The notes under the pieces were generated by a model, which was given only the letters and a program-made list of their open reading frames with translations, was not told the origin of the DNA and searched no databases. Of a stretch of DNA of 11,287 bases, positions 1 to 6,506 are shown piece by piece. Each line of letters begins with the position of its first letter. Position 1 is the stretch's first letter. A program made the translations under genes and the position numbers. Source of the stretch: Carthagonibacter sp032251515 (lineage in GTDB: Bacteria > Gemmatimonadota > Gemmatimonadetes > Palauibacterales > Palauibacteraceae); the NCBI GenBank assembly GCA_032251515.1, contig JAVVDU010000056.1, positions 1 through 11,287 of the forward strand. The letters run 5' to 3'.

Positions 1-1
1 G

Positions 2-865
2 GCCGTCCCCCGGATTCCGTTCCGAGTCGTCACCTCCGGCCCCGAGCCGATCCGGGGCGACCTGCGCCTGCCACCGCCGGGGCATGCGGCCCCGGCCGTC
101 CGGGGCGCGGCGGTGGTCGTCCTGCACGGGTTCAAGGGATTCAAGGACTGGGGGTTCTTTCCGCACGCCTGCGAGACCCTCGCGACGCATCTCGCCTGCC
201 CTGTCGTCTCGTTCAACGTCCGCGGCTCGGGCATCGGCCCCGACCTCGGGTCGTTCAGCCGGCCGGAGGGATTCGCCGCGAACACGTTCGGACAGGAGGT
301 GGAGGACCTGGAGGCCGTCGTGGGTGGCCTGAAGGCCGGCCGCCTGGGAGCCGCGACGGTGGAGCCGGCCGAGCGGATCACCCTGCTGGGCCACAGCCGG
401 GGCGCCGTGGCGACCGCGCTCGTGGCGGCGGACGAGCCCACCGTGCGCGCCCTGGCGACGTGGGGCGGACTCTCGGACCCGGGCCGCTACCGGGCCCTGT
501 TTCCCGCTGCCGTCGCGCGCCGCGGATGGGCCGAGATCCGGAACGCCCGCACCGGGGAGGTCCTGCGTCTCGACCGCGCCCTGGTGGACGAGCTGGACGA
601 AGCGGACGGCCGCCTGGACCCGCTCGCCGCCCTCGCCCGGACGCGGGTCCCGACGCTCGTCCTGCACGGCGCGGCCGATGCGTCAGTTCCGCTGGCCGAT
701 GCCCGGGCCCTGGCCGTAGCCGGCGGCGGCGCGGCGGAGATCCTGCCCGGCGCCGGCCACACGTTCGAGGCCGTCCATCCCTTCGCCGGCAGCACCCCCG
801 CCCTGGAGCGGGCCCTGGCGCGCACGATTGCGCACTTCCGGCCCCACATCGTCCCGGAGGACTGA
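2..865 (+). CDS. Alpha/beta hydrolase, 5' partial
   Basis: Serine hydrolase of the alpha/beta fold, likely a cytoplasmic esterase or dienelactone-hydrolase-like enzyme; the substrate cannot be told. The frame is open from base 2 and already reads as coding (FRVVTSGPEPIRGDLRLPP), so the true start lies upstream. The first in-frame start-type codon, GTG at 113, falls inside the first core strand (VVVLHGFKGFKDWGFF) and is not a credible start. The catalytic triad is visible: nucleophile serine in GHSRG (codon 395-397), aspartate in HGAADASVP (677-679) and histidine in GAGHTFEAVHPF (758-760). HGFKGFKDW matches an oxyanion-hole region typical of the family. The visible part is 287 codons, near normal family length, so little is missing. 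The stop lies 1 nt before the next gene's ATG, which suggests cotranscription. Confidence 0.9.
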   Translation, partial: AVPRIPFRVVTSGPEPIRGDLRLPPPGHAAPAVRGAAVVVLHGFKGFKDWGFFPHACETLATHLACPVVSFNVRGSGIGPDLGSFSRPEGFAANTFGQEVEDLEAVVGGLKAGRLGAATVEPAERITLLGHSRGAVATALVAADEPTVRALATWGGLSDPGRYRALFPAAVARRGWAEIRNARTGEVLRLDRALVDELDEADGRLDPLAALARTRVPTLVLHGAADASVPLADARALAVAGGGAAEILPGAGHTFEAVHPFAGSTPALERALARTIAHFRPHIVPED

Positions 866-866
866 C

Positions 867-1460
867 ATGCGCCCTCGCCACCGCGACGCGACGCGACGCG
901 CCCGCTTTCTCGTTCTGGTGGTCGCCGCGGCGGCCACCTCGGCCGCCGGCTGCCGGATCGTCGTGCAGCCCGAGGAGCCGAGCCTCGAGGATGCCGTGGA
1001 GCAGATGCTGGAGCGGTCCGCGGCGGCGTGGAACGAGGGAGACCTGGAGGGCTTCCTCTCGGACTACGCCGACTCTCCCGCGACGACATACATCGGGGGC
1101 GGCGGCCTGCTGGAGGGAATCGATGCGATCCGCGCCGTCTACGCGCCCGCCTTCGCGCCGGGTGCGGCGCGGGACAGCCTCCGGTTCGAGGCCGTGCGGA
1201 CGCGCTCGCTCGCCCCGACCCTGGGCATCGTCACGGCGCGCTGGGTGCTGCACCAGGAGGACTCGGTTACGGCGTCGGGCCCGTTCACCCTCGTCGTCCG
1301 CCGCTCCGGGTCGGGGTGGAAGATCCTGCACGACCACTCCTCGTCCGACGCTCCGGCCGCCGGGGCCGGCTCGTCCAGCGATTCCGGCGGGGAGCCCGCC
1401 GGAGCCGGCGGCGATGCGGAGGAGGCGGGCGCGAGCGGAGAGGCGGGCGCGCCGGAGTGA
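867..1460 (+). CDS. Lipoprotein with NTF2-like (DUF4440/SnoaL) domain
   Basis: Predicted 197-aa envelope lipoprotein. The ATG at 867 is chosen because GGAGG at 856-860 sits 6 nt upstream and because it gives a clean signal peptide: basic residues 1-12, a hydrophobic stretch about 13-24, then SAAGC with the lipid-anchored cysteine at residue 29. The -3 position is Ala rather than the usual Leu, so the lipobox is somewhat atypical. Residues about 37-160 read as a DUF4440/SnoaL-like cone fold: AAWNEGDLEGFL, ATTYIGGGGLLEG, LGIVTARWVLH and SGSGWKILHDHSS. Such domains bind small ligands or act as cyclases or isomerases; many have no known activity. The last 35 or so residues are Ser/Gly/Ala/Glu-rich, low-complexity and probably disordered. 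An ATG at 828 in the same frame would overlap the hydrolase and spoil the signal peptide. The gene's TGA overlaps the glcF start. Confidence 0.85.
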   Translation: MRPRHRDATRRARFLVLVVAAAATSAAGCRIVVQPEEPSLEDAVEQMLERSAAAWNEGDLEGFLSDYADSPATTYIGGGGLLEGIDAIRAVYAPAFAPGAARDSLRFEAVRTRSLAPTLGIVTARWVLHQEDSVTASGPFTLVVRRSGSGWKILHDHSSSDAPAAGAGSSSDSGGEPAGAGGDAEEAGASGEAGAPE

Positions 1461-2860
1461 CGTCCGCGGACGCGCGACCGGCCGCTACCGGCTGGTCGGA
1501 CGACCTTCTCGCCTGCGTGCACTGCGGGTTCTGCCTGCCGGCCTGCCCCACCTACGAGGTCCTGCTCGACGAGAACGACTCCCCGCGCGGCCGCCTCGCG
1601 CTGATGCGGGCCCACGAGGAAGGCCGCATCGGGTCCGAGGGAGCGTTCCAGCTCCACATCGGCCGCTGCCTCGGCTGCCGGGCGTGCGAGACCGCCTGCC
1701 CGGCCGGCGTTCCGTACGGCTCCCTGCTGGAGCGGGCACGCGAGCGTGCGCCGGCCCCGCGGCGCCACCGCACGGGACTCCTCCTGCGGGCGCTGACCGG
1801 CCGGCGCGCCGGCGCCGTCCTGTACGCGCTCGGCAGGGTGGTGCGCGCCACGGGGGTGGCCGGATTCCTCGCTCGTCGCCTGCCCGGGCGGGCGGGCCTC
1901 GGCGCCGGAATGCTGGCGGCGACCCGCCCCTTCGCGGGGCTCGCCCGGGCCACGGGTCTCGGCGCTGCCATCACGGAGCGCGGCGCGGAGGCTCCGGCAA
2001 GAGTCCCGGAGCGGGCGTTCGTTCTGCTGGAGGGGTGCGTGATGCGGGGCCTGTTCGCCCACGTCCACGAGGCCGGCCGTTCCTCGCTGCGGCGACGTGG
2101 CTGGCGCGAGCGCCCCGCGCCCGGACAGGCGTGCTGCGGCGCGCTGCACGCCCACGCGGGCCGCCTGGAGGAAGCGCGCGCCATGGCCCGCCGCAACATC
2201 GCCGCCTTCGAACAGGCGGCGGACGCGACGATCGTCGCCGACGCGGCGGGATGCGGCGCCGCGCTGCGTGACTATCCGGACTGGCTGCGAAACGACCCCA
2301 CGTGGTGCGACCGGGCGCGCGCCCTGGCCGGTCGGGTGCGGGACGTCAGCGAGCTGCTGGCGGAACCGGCCACGTGGGGGCGCGAGCCAGCGGCAGGCGA
2401 TCCGGGGGAGAGGTCGGAGCCCCGTCCGGTGGCGCCGGGATCGCGGACGGAGCCGCCGCGACGGCAGCGGGTCGCCTACGACGCCCCGTGCCATCTCCTG
2501 CACGCCCAGGGCGTGCGCGATGCGCCGCTCGCGGCGCTCGCCGCGGCGGGGGTCGATGCGGCGCCCCTTCCCTCCTGGGAACGCTGTTGCGGCGGAGCGG
2601 GTCTGTACAACCTCCTGGAGCCGCGGCTCGCGGCGGAGGTGGCCGCTCCGAAGCTCCGGGAGATCGAGGCGGCCGGCGTCGATGTGGTCGCCACCGGCAA
2701 CCCGGGGTGCCAGATGTTCCTGGGCGCGGCGCTGGTCCGGGCCGGCCGCGACGTCCGCGTGGCGCACCCGGCGGAACTGGTGGACGCGGCGGAGCGGGCC
2801 GGCGAACGCGCGGCGGACGTGGTCGCGGAGAATGGACCGGAAGAGGGAGGTCGACGGTGA
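1457..2860 (+). CDS. glcF: Glycolate oxidase-type iron-sulfur subunit GlcF
   Basis: 467-aa Fe-S subunit of the GlcF/LutA-like family. In known glycolate oxidase (GlcDEF) it carries electrons from the flavin subunit GlcD to the membrane quinone pool while glycolate becomes glyoxylate. Two [4Fe-4S] ferredoxin motifs are visible: C20-x2-C-x2-C-x3-C30-P and C71-x2-C-x2-C-x3-C81-P. Two cysteine-rich CCG domains follow: C194 and C226-C227-G, with a further Cys near 266; then C345 in YDAPCHLLHAQG, C377-C378-G-G and C418 in GNPGC. A Pro/Arg-rich linker of roughly 35 residues separates the CCG halves. The start is a GTG at 1457 forming a GTGA overlap with the lipoprotein stop. No glcD or glcE is present in the window, so a D-lactate or other 2-hydroxyacid dehydrogenase partner is possible; the family call is firm, the exact substrate is not. 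Confidence 0.88.
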   Translation: MTSADARPAATGWSDDLLACVHCGFCLPACPTYEVLLDENDSPRGRLALMRAHEEGRIGSEGAFQLHIGRCLGCRACETACPAGVPYGSLLERARERAPAPRRHRTGLLLRALTGRRAGAVLYALGRVVRATGVAGFLARRLPGRAGLGAGMLAATRPFAGLARATGLGAAITERGAEAPARVPERAFVLLEGCVMRGLFAHVHEAGRSSLRRRGWRERPAPGQACCGALHAHAGRLEEARAMARRNIAAFEQAADATIVADAAGCGAALRDYPDWLRNDPTWCDRARALAGRVRDVSELLAEPATWGREPAAGDPGERSEPRPVAPGSRTEPPRRQRVAYDAPCHLLHAQGVRDAPLAALAAAGVDAAPLPSWERCCGGAGLYNLLEPRLAAEVAAPKLREIEAAGVDVVATGNPGCQMFLGAALVRAGRDVRVAHPAELVDAAERAGERAADVVAENGPEEGGRR

Positions 2861-3597
2861 GCGGACTCGCGGGTCGGACGGCGGTGGTAACGGGGGGCAG
2901 CACGGGCATCGGCCGGGCCACGGCGCTCCGGCTGGCGGAGGCGGGTTGCCGCGTCGCGATCTGCGCCCGCTCCGAGGGCCCGCTGCGCGAGGCGGAGCGG
3001 GTGATCCGCGACGCAGCGGACGCGGCCGGAACCGGGGCGGGCGCCGAGGTGCTGGCGCTGGTGGCCGACGTGTCGCGCGAGGCCGATGTCGAGCGGCTGC
3101 GCGGCGAGGTCGAGGCCCGCCTGGGCCCGGCCGACATCCTCGTGAACAACGCCGGCCTCGGCGTGTTCGGATCGATCCTGGATCTCGACCCGGAGGACTA
3201 CGACCGGGTGTTCGGGGCCAACGTGCGCGGCGTGTTCCTGTGCGCCCGCACCTTCGCGTCCGGCATGGCGGAGCGGGGCGACGGGGTGATCGTGAACGTC
3301 GCCTCGCTGGCCGGGAAGAACGCCTTCGCGGGCGGATCGGTGTACGCCGCCTCCAAGCACGCCGTCCTCGGGATGTCGAAGTGCATGATGCTCGACCTGC
3401 GGCCGCGCGGCGTGCGCGTCGTGGCGATCTGCCCCGGCACCGTCATGACGCCGTTCTTCGACGACCAGGACCGCTTCGACCCGGACCCCGAGAAGGCGCT
3501 GCGCGCCGAGGACGTGGCCGCCACGATCGTCCACGCGGTGGAGACGGCCGGCCGCGCCACGCTGAGCGAGATCGAGATCCGGCCCGTGAGCCCGTGA
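2857..3597 (+). CDS. Short-chain dehydrogenase/reductase (SDR)
   Basis: 246-aa classical SDR, an NAD(P)-dependent cytoplasmic oxidoreductase. The Rossmann nucleotide-binding motif TGGSTGIG is at residues 12-19, NNAG at 97-100, and the catalytic residues are Ser150 (VASLAGK), Tyr163 and Lys167 (YAASK). The ICPGTVMTPFF loop after the active site is typical. The CARSE sequence at the end of the second strand places an Arg where NADP-preferring members often have one, so NADPH is my inference. The substrate is unknown; relatives include 3-oxoacyl-ACP reductases and many sugar or alcohol dehydrogenases. The start is a GTG at 2857 overlapping the glcF stop by 4 nt (GTGA), with GGGAGG at 2845-2850 and a 6-nt spacer. 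Placement inside the glcF run suggests a linked redox step. Confidence 0.9.
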   Translation: MSGLAGRTAVVTGGSTGIGRATALRLAEAGCRVAICARSEGPLREAERVIRDAADAAGTGAGAEVLALVADVSREADVERLRGEVEARLGPADILVNNAGLGVFGSILDLDPEDYDRVFGANVRGVFLCARTFASGMAERGDGVIVNVASLAGKNAFAGGSVYAASKHAVLGMSKCMMLDLRPRGVRVVAICPGTVMTPFFDDQDRFDPDPEKALRAEDVAATIVHAVETAGRATLSEIEIRPVSP

Positions 3598-3622
3598 CCG
3601 GGGGCCGGCGGAGGGGCGCGCC

Positions 3623-4903
3623 GTGAGCGCGGGGCGCACGTTCGACCACCTGGTCGTGGGGGGCGGGCTCGCCGCCGTCTCCGCCCTCGACGGCATCCGG
3701 GAGGTGGATCCCGGCGCGACGGTCCTCCTCCTGTCCGAGGAGGCCGAGCCGCCGTACCAGCGTCCGCCGCTCTCCAAGGAGTACCTCCGCTTTCCCGAGG
3801 CGCCGCGCGAGCTGCTGCACGTGAAGCCGGAGGGCTGGTTCGCGGGGCTCGACGGCGTGACGCTCCTGCTGCGCCAGCGGGTCCTCGTCCTGGACCCGGC
3901 CGCGCGCCGCGTGACCACCGCGCGGGGCGACGAGTTCGAGGGGGGACGCATCCTGCTCGCGACGGGCGGCCGGGCGCGCCGGGCGGGCGTGCCGGGCGAG
4001 CGGCTGGATGGCGTGCACACGCTGCGCGACGTGGAGGATGCCGAGGCGCTGCGGGAGCGGGCCGTGGAGGGCGCCCGCGCCGTGCTCGTGGGCGCCGGGT
4101 TCATCGGCATGGAGCTGGCCGCCTCCCTGACGGAGCTCGGCGTCGACTGCACGGTCGTCGAGGCCGGCGGGCGCGTGTGGCCGCGGGCTTTGCCCGAACA
4201 GGTCGCCGCGCCGATCCGCGACGAGTACGAGCGGCGCGGCGTGACCTTCCGCTTCGGCGCCCGGCTCGAGCGCTTCGAGGGCACGGACGCCGTGCGGGCG
4301 GTGACGGCGGGCGGCGAGCGCATCCCGTGCGACTTCGCGGTGGTGGGCATCGGCATGGAGCCGCGCGATGGACTGGCGGCGGACGCCGGACTGGCCGTGC
4401 AGGACGGCGTGCGGGTGGACCGGTTCGGGGAGACGAGCCACGCCGGGATCTTCGCCGCGGGCGACGTCGCGCGGCACCCGCACCCGCTCGACGGCCGGCC
4501 GGTCCGCACCGAGCACTGGGAGCACGCACGCCTGCACGGCCGCCTGGTGGGCCGTAACATGGCCGGCGCGCACGAGCCGTACGCCCACCTGTCGCACCTC
4601 TTCTCGGAGGCGTTCGACTGGAAGCTCTCCGCGGTCGGCGACACGGCGGGAGCGGAGCGCGTGCTGTGGCGCGGAACGCCCGGCGCCGGGCCGAGTATCG
4701 CCTTCTGCGAGCGCGCCGGACGCCTGGGCGGAGCGATTCTGCTCGACGCCCCGGACGCCCTCGAACCGTGCCGCGCCCTCGTCCGGGCCGGGCCGGAAAC
4801 GGGGCCGCTGGAGCGTGCGCTCGCCGATCCGGGCGTTCCCCTGGCGGAGATCGCCGGCGGGATCGACCCGCGGGACTGGAACGAAAGGAACGGATCCGGA
4901 TGA
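3623..4903 (+). CDS. FAD-dependent NAD(P)H reductase, AIF/ferredoxin-reductase type
   Basis: 426-aa flavoprotein of the pyridine nucleotide-disulfide oxidoreductase class, closest in layout to ferredoxin/rubredoxin reductases and apoptosis-inducing-factor-like enzymes. FAD-binding GGG is at residues 13-15 (HLVVGGGLAAVSAL). The PPYQRPPLSKEYL motif is characteristic of this subfamily. An ATGGR segment follows, then the NAD(P)-binding VGAGFIGMELA with G157/G159/G162, and the second FAD motif HAGIFAAGDVA with Asp281. The C-terminal portion (EHWEHARLHGRLVGRNM, then FDWKLSAVGD) fits the Reductase_C domain. No CxxxxC redox-active disulfide is seen, so it should pass electrons from NAD(P)H to a small Fe-S protein. 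No ferredoxin or Rieske gene is adjacent. GTG start with GGAGGGG upstream; a 25-nt gap follows the SDR. Its TGA overlaps the next ATG. Confidence 0.9.
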   Translation: MSAGRTFDHLVVGGGLAAVSALDGIREVDPGATVLLLSEEAEPPYQRPPLSKEYLRFPEAPRELLHVKPEGWFAGLDGVTLLLRQRVLVLDPAARRVTTARGDEFEGGRILLATGGRARRAGVPGERLDGVHTLRDVEDAEALRERAVEGARAVLVGAGFIGMELAASLTELGVDCTVVEAGGRVWPRALPEQVAAPIRDEYERRGVTFRFGARLERFEGTDAVRAVTAGGERIPCDFAVVGIGMEPRDGLAADAGLAVQDGVRVDRFGETSHAGIFAAGDVARHPHPLDGRPVRTEHWEHARLHGRLVGRNMAGAHEPYAHLSHLFSEAFDWKLSAVGDTAGAERVLWRGTPGAGPSIAFCERAGRLGGAILLDAPDALEPCRALVRAGPETGPLERALADPGVPLAEIAGGIDPRDWNERNGSG

Positions 4904-5226
4904 GTGAAGTGGAGACGGACGGCGAGGTCGTCGAGATCGTGGAGCAGGTCCGCGAGGCCCTGAAGAAGGTCATGGACCCCGAGCTGGGCCTGAACATCGT
5001 GGATCTCGGGCTCGTGTACGACATCGGGGTCGAGGACGGAAAGGCCACCGTGACCATGAGCCTCACGAGCCCCGGCTGCCCCGCCGGCGGCCAGATTCTC
5101 GGGGGCGCGCAGGCGGCCGCAGGTACGGTCGAGGGGGTGGACGAGGCCGAAGTGAAGCTCGTCTGGAAGCCGTTCTGGACGCCGGACCGCATCGATCCCG
5201 CGGTGCGCGCCGTGCTCGGGTTCTGA
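4900..5226 (+). CDS. MIP18/DUF59 family Fe-S cluster assembly protein
   Basis: 108-aa protein made of one MIP18 (DUF59) domain, the fold shared by SufT, PaaD and the N-terminus of some Mrp/ApbC ATPases. Family members help mature or insert Fe-S clusters. Visible hallmarks are DPELGLNIVDLGLVYDI beginning at residue 26, SLTSPGCPAGGQI with the conserved cysteine at residue 60, and VWKPFWTPDRI near the C-terminus. The ATG at 4900 overlaps the preceding stop (ATGA), and AAAGGA lies about 10 nt upstream. Being last in a run that encodes GlcF, with two [4Fe-4S] clusters, makes a client relationship plausible; this is inference from position. It could equally serve general Suf-type assembly. I leave the symbol blank because SufT and PaaD cannot be separated here: no suf or paa neighbours are present. 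Confidence 0.88.
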   Translation: MSEVETDGEVVEIVEQVREALKKVMDPELGLNIVDLGLVYDIGVEDGKATVTMSLTSPGCPAGGQILGGAQAAAGTVEGVDEAEVKLVWKPFWTPDRIDPAVRAVLGF

Positions 5227-5235
5227 CGGGGGCCG

Positions 5236-5266
5236 CGGCGCGGCGACGCGTCGCGGCGACGCGCCG
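5236..5266. terminator. GC-rich hairpin after the DUF59 gene, possible terminator
   Basis: CGGCGCG at 5236-5242 pairs with CGCGCCG at 5260-5266, and the 12-bp perfect palindrome GCGACGCGTCGC (5243-5254) lies in the loop as a competing structure. It starts 10 nt after the stop of the plus-strand operon. No T-run follows, so it is not a textbook intrinsic terminator; it may slow polymerase, protect the 3' end, or be a chance result of high GC. Confidence 0.3.
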
Positions 5267-5322
5267 GCATTTCACCCGGAGGTTTCCCTCCACCCGCCCC
5301 GATCCCGCGGATTGCACCACCT

Positions 5323-5345
5323 AACACGTTGGCAGACAACGTGTT
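5323..5345. promoter_or_regulatory. Perfect 9-bp inverted repeat, candidate operator
   Basis: AACACGTTG (5323-5331), a 5-nt spacer GCAGA, then CAACGTGTT (5337-5345). The arms are exact reverse complements, and each arm contains an ACGT core. The repeat overlaps the -35 element of the candidate promoter, a placement typical of repressor operators. No T-run follows, so a terminator is unlikely. The binding protein is unknown and no regulator gene is in the window. Confidence 0.55.
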
Positions 5346-5356
5346 GATGTTACGAT
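5329..5356 (+). promoter_or_regulatory. Candidate sigma70-type promoter
   Basis: TTGGCA at 5329-5334 matches the -35 consensus at 5 of 6 positions and TACGAT at 5351-5356 matches the -10 at 4 of 6, separated by 16 bp. It faces fxsA and doxX but would leave a leader of about 200 nt before the fxsA start. The call rests on consensus matching only, in the one AT-richer part of the window. Confidence 0.4.
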
Positions 5357-5423
5357 GATACCCCCTCCCCATATTGGTTACGCGAGGCGCCAAGGAAGGA
5401 TGTGGCGGCGAAGCGACCGAATT

Positions 5424-5450
5424 TGACGCCTCGATGACGGAAAATTGACG
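5424..5450 (+). repeat. Three TGACG direct repeats at 11-bp spacing
   Basis: TGACG occurs at 5424-5428, 5435-5439 and 5446-5450, exactly one helical turn (11 bp) apart. The outer two are extended to TTGACGCC (5423-5430 and 5445-5452). Helically phased direct repeats are a common layout for response regulators of the OmpR/PhoB type, but the factor is not known. Confidence 0.5.
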
Positions 5451-5566
5451 CCCCCGGCGCATGCTGGGGTGCGCGAGGGCGGATCCGGGACGTCACCTGT
5501 GGGGCCGCAGGGGGGGTTTCCGGGTCCGTCTTCGCATTTCCACCTTCCGCGTCCCATCTTCAGGGC

Positions 5567-6031
5567 GTGCTTATCCGACTGCTCCTCCTGTTCACGGTCG
5601 TCCCGCTCGTCGAGCTGTGGCTCCTGCTGCGCATCGGCTCCCTGCTCGGCGCGGCGCCCACGGTGGGCCTCGTGCTGGCGACCGGCATCGCGGGCGCCTG
5701 GCTGGCGCGACGCGAGGGCACGCACGCGTGGCGCGCCGTGCGCGAGGGCATCGCCGCGGGCCGCCCGCCCGCTCGGGAACTGCTGGAGGCGCTGCTCGTT
5801 CTTCTGGCGGGGATCGTCCTCGTGACCCCGGGCGTCCTGACCGACGCGGCGGGGCTCGCGCTCCTGGTCCGCCCGGCCCGGCGCGGCATCGCGGCGTGGC
5901 TGCAGAGGCGGATCGCGGCCACCCTGGACGTACGGATCGTACGGCCGGGAGCGGACGGCGGAGGGGACGCCCCCGGCGGAAGCTCCGGGGAAGATGGACC
6001 GGCAGGCGGCCGCCGCGTGATCGACCTGTGA
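5567..6031 (+). CDS. fxsA: FxsA family membrane protein
   Basis: 154-aa small inner-membrane protein of the FxsA family, named for suppressing F-plasmid exclusion of phage T7 when overexpressed in E. coli; its native role is not established. The family-typical N-terminus (LIRLLLLFTVVPLVELWLLL) is present, followed by a second hydrophobic segment, the AGAWLARREGTHAWRAVREG loop, and a third hydrophobic region ending in LVTPGVLTDAAGLALL, the most recognisable FxsA motif. The C-terminal 40 or so residues are Gly/Asp-rich and probably cytoplasmic. The GTG start fits the family N-terminus, but only a poorly spaced AGGG (5562-5565) precedes it, so translation may be leaderless or weak. There is no in-frame ATG or GTG close upstream. 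Confidence 0.85.
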   Translation: MLIRLLLLFTVVPLVELWLLLRIGSLLGAAPTVGLVLATGIAGAWLARREGTHAWRAVREGIAAGRPPARELLEALLVLLAGIVLVTPGVLTDAAGLALLVRPARRGIAAWLQRRIAATLDVRIVRPGADGGGDAPGGSSGEDGPAGGRRVIDL

Positions 6032-6035
6032 CGGC

Positions 6036-6067
6036 CCGGTCCGGACGGACCGGACGGACGCGACGGA
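6036..6067 (+). repeat. 9-bp tandem repeat and small hairpin between fxsA and doxX
   Basis: CCGGACGGA is repeated exactly at 6041-6049 and 6050-6058, with a third, two-mismatch copy at 6059-6067. The same stretch can fold as CCGGTCC (6036-6042), loop GGAC, GGACCGG (6047-6053). It fills most of the 55-nt spacer between fxsA and doxX and ends just before the doxX ribosome binding site. No function can be assigned. Confidence 0.5.
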
Positions 6068-6074
6068 CTCCACG

Positions 6075-6081
6075 AAGGAGG
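6075..6081 (+). promoter_or_regulatory. Strong ribosome binding site of doxX
   Basis: AAGGAGG, with a 5-nt spacer to the ATG at 6087, is the best Shine-Dalgarno match in the window. It fixes the doxX start at 6087 and suggests higher or independent translation compared with fxsA. Confidence 0.85.
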
Positions 6082-6086
6082 AACAC

Positions 6087-6503
6087 ATGGAAAAGGGTAT
6101 GAATCCCGGCCTCGGACTCGCGATCCTGCGCGTCGTGATCGGCGTGATCTTCATCACGCACGGCGTTCCCAAGGTGTTCGGAGGGATGGAGGGGACCGCC
6201 GGGTTCTTCGGCCAGCTCGGCATCCCGCTGCCGCTCGTGGCGGCGTGGTTCATCGCCCTCCTCGAGTCCCTGGGCGGTCTGGCCCTCATCGCGGGCATCG
6301 CAGTGCTACCCATCTCGCTCCTCCTGGCCGTCCACATGCTCGCGGGGATCGTCCTCGTGCACGCCGCACAGGGCTGGTACGTGCTGGGCGCGGGGACGGG
6401 CGGCGTCGAGTTCAACGTCCTCCTGATCGCCGGGCTGCTCGCCCTCATCCTCGCCGGCCCCGGCATGGCGGCGGTGGACGGCCGGCGGCAGGCCGGCACC
6501 TGA
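6087..6503 (+). CDS. DoxX family membrane protein
   Basis: 138-aa integral membrane protein of the DoxX family with about four hydrophobic segments (roughly residues 9-27, 48-68, 73-95 and 104-126). The early motif LRVVIGVIFITHGVPKVFG and the helix-2 segment LLESLGGLALIAG are typical. DoxX proteins are named after a subunit of archaeal terminal quinol oxidase; bacterial members are often linked to thiosulfate or redox stress handling, but most are uncharacterised. Length is normal and the C-terminus is complete, ending 3 nt before a 100-N gap. The start is well supported by AAGGAGG. It lies 55 nt behind fxsA, so the two may share a transcript, and it converges on the minus-strand operon. Confidence 0.87.
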   Translation: MEKGMNPGLGLAILRVVIGVIFITHGVPKVFGGMEGTAGFFGQLGIPLPLVAAWFIALLESLGGLALIAGIAVLPISLLLAVHMLAGIVLVHAAQGWYVLGAGTGGVEFNVLLIAGLLALILAGPGMAAVDGRRQAGT

Positions 6504-6506
6504 GCG

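Larger units (their letters stand above)
5227..5566. other. Main intergenic/regulatory region upstream of fxsA
   Basis: This 340-bp non-coding stretch is the only long gap between genes. Its middle part (about 5310-5450) is clearly AT-richer than the rest of the window. In order it holds a GC-rich hairpin, a 9-bp inverted repeat over a sigma70-like promoter, an 8-codon ATG frame at 5400-5426, three TGACG repeats at 11-bp spacing, and about 115 bp of G-rich sequence up to fxsA with no recognisable feature. No convincing gene is found on either strand. Confidence 0.7.

Noticed and set aside
2476..4644. A 722-codon open frame on the minus strand opposite the SDR and FAD reductase genes
   Set aside because: Shadow frame caused by high GC; the plus-strand genes have clear motifs throughout, while this frame is Arg/Pro/Ser-rich with no domain.
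5330..5344. Possible sigma54 (-24/-12) promoter around TGGCAGACAACGTGTTG
   Set aside because: GG is followed by GT rather than GC at the required 10-bp spacing, and no enhancer-binding regulator is in the window.
5400..5426. An 8-codon ATG frame (MWRRSDRI) preceded by AAGGAAGG, a possible leader peptide
   Set aside because: Spacing of the purine run to the ATG is too short for most of the match, and there is no run of regulatory codons or attenuator-like structure; probably chance.
5378..6499. A 373-codon minus-strand frame opposite fxsA and doxX
   Set aside because: No recognisable domain; mirrors the doxX and fxsA coding frames, which have strong family motifs.
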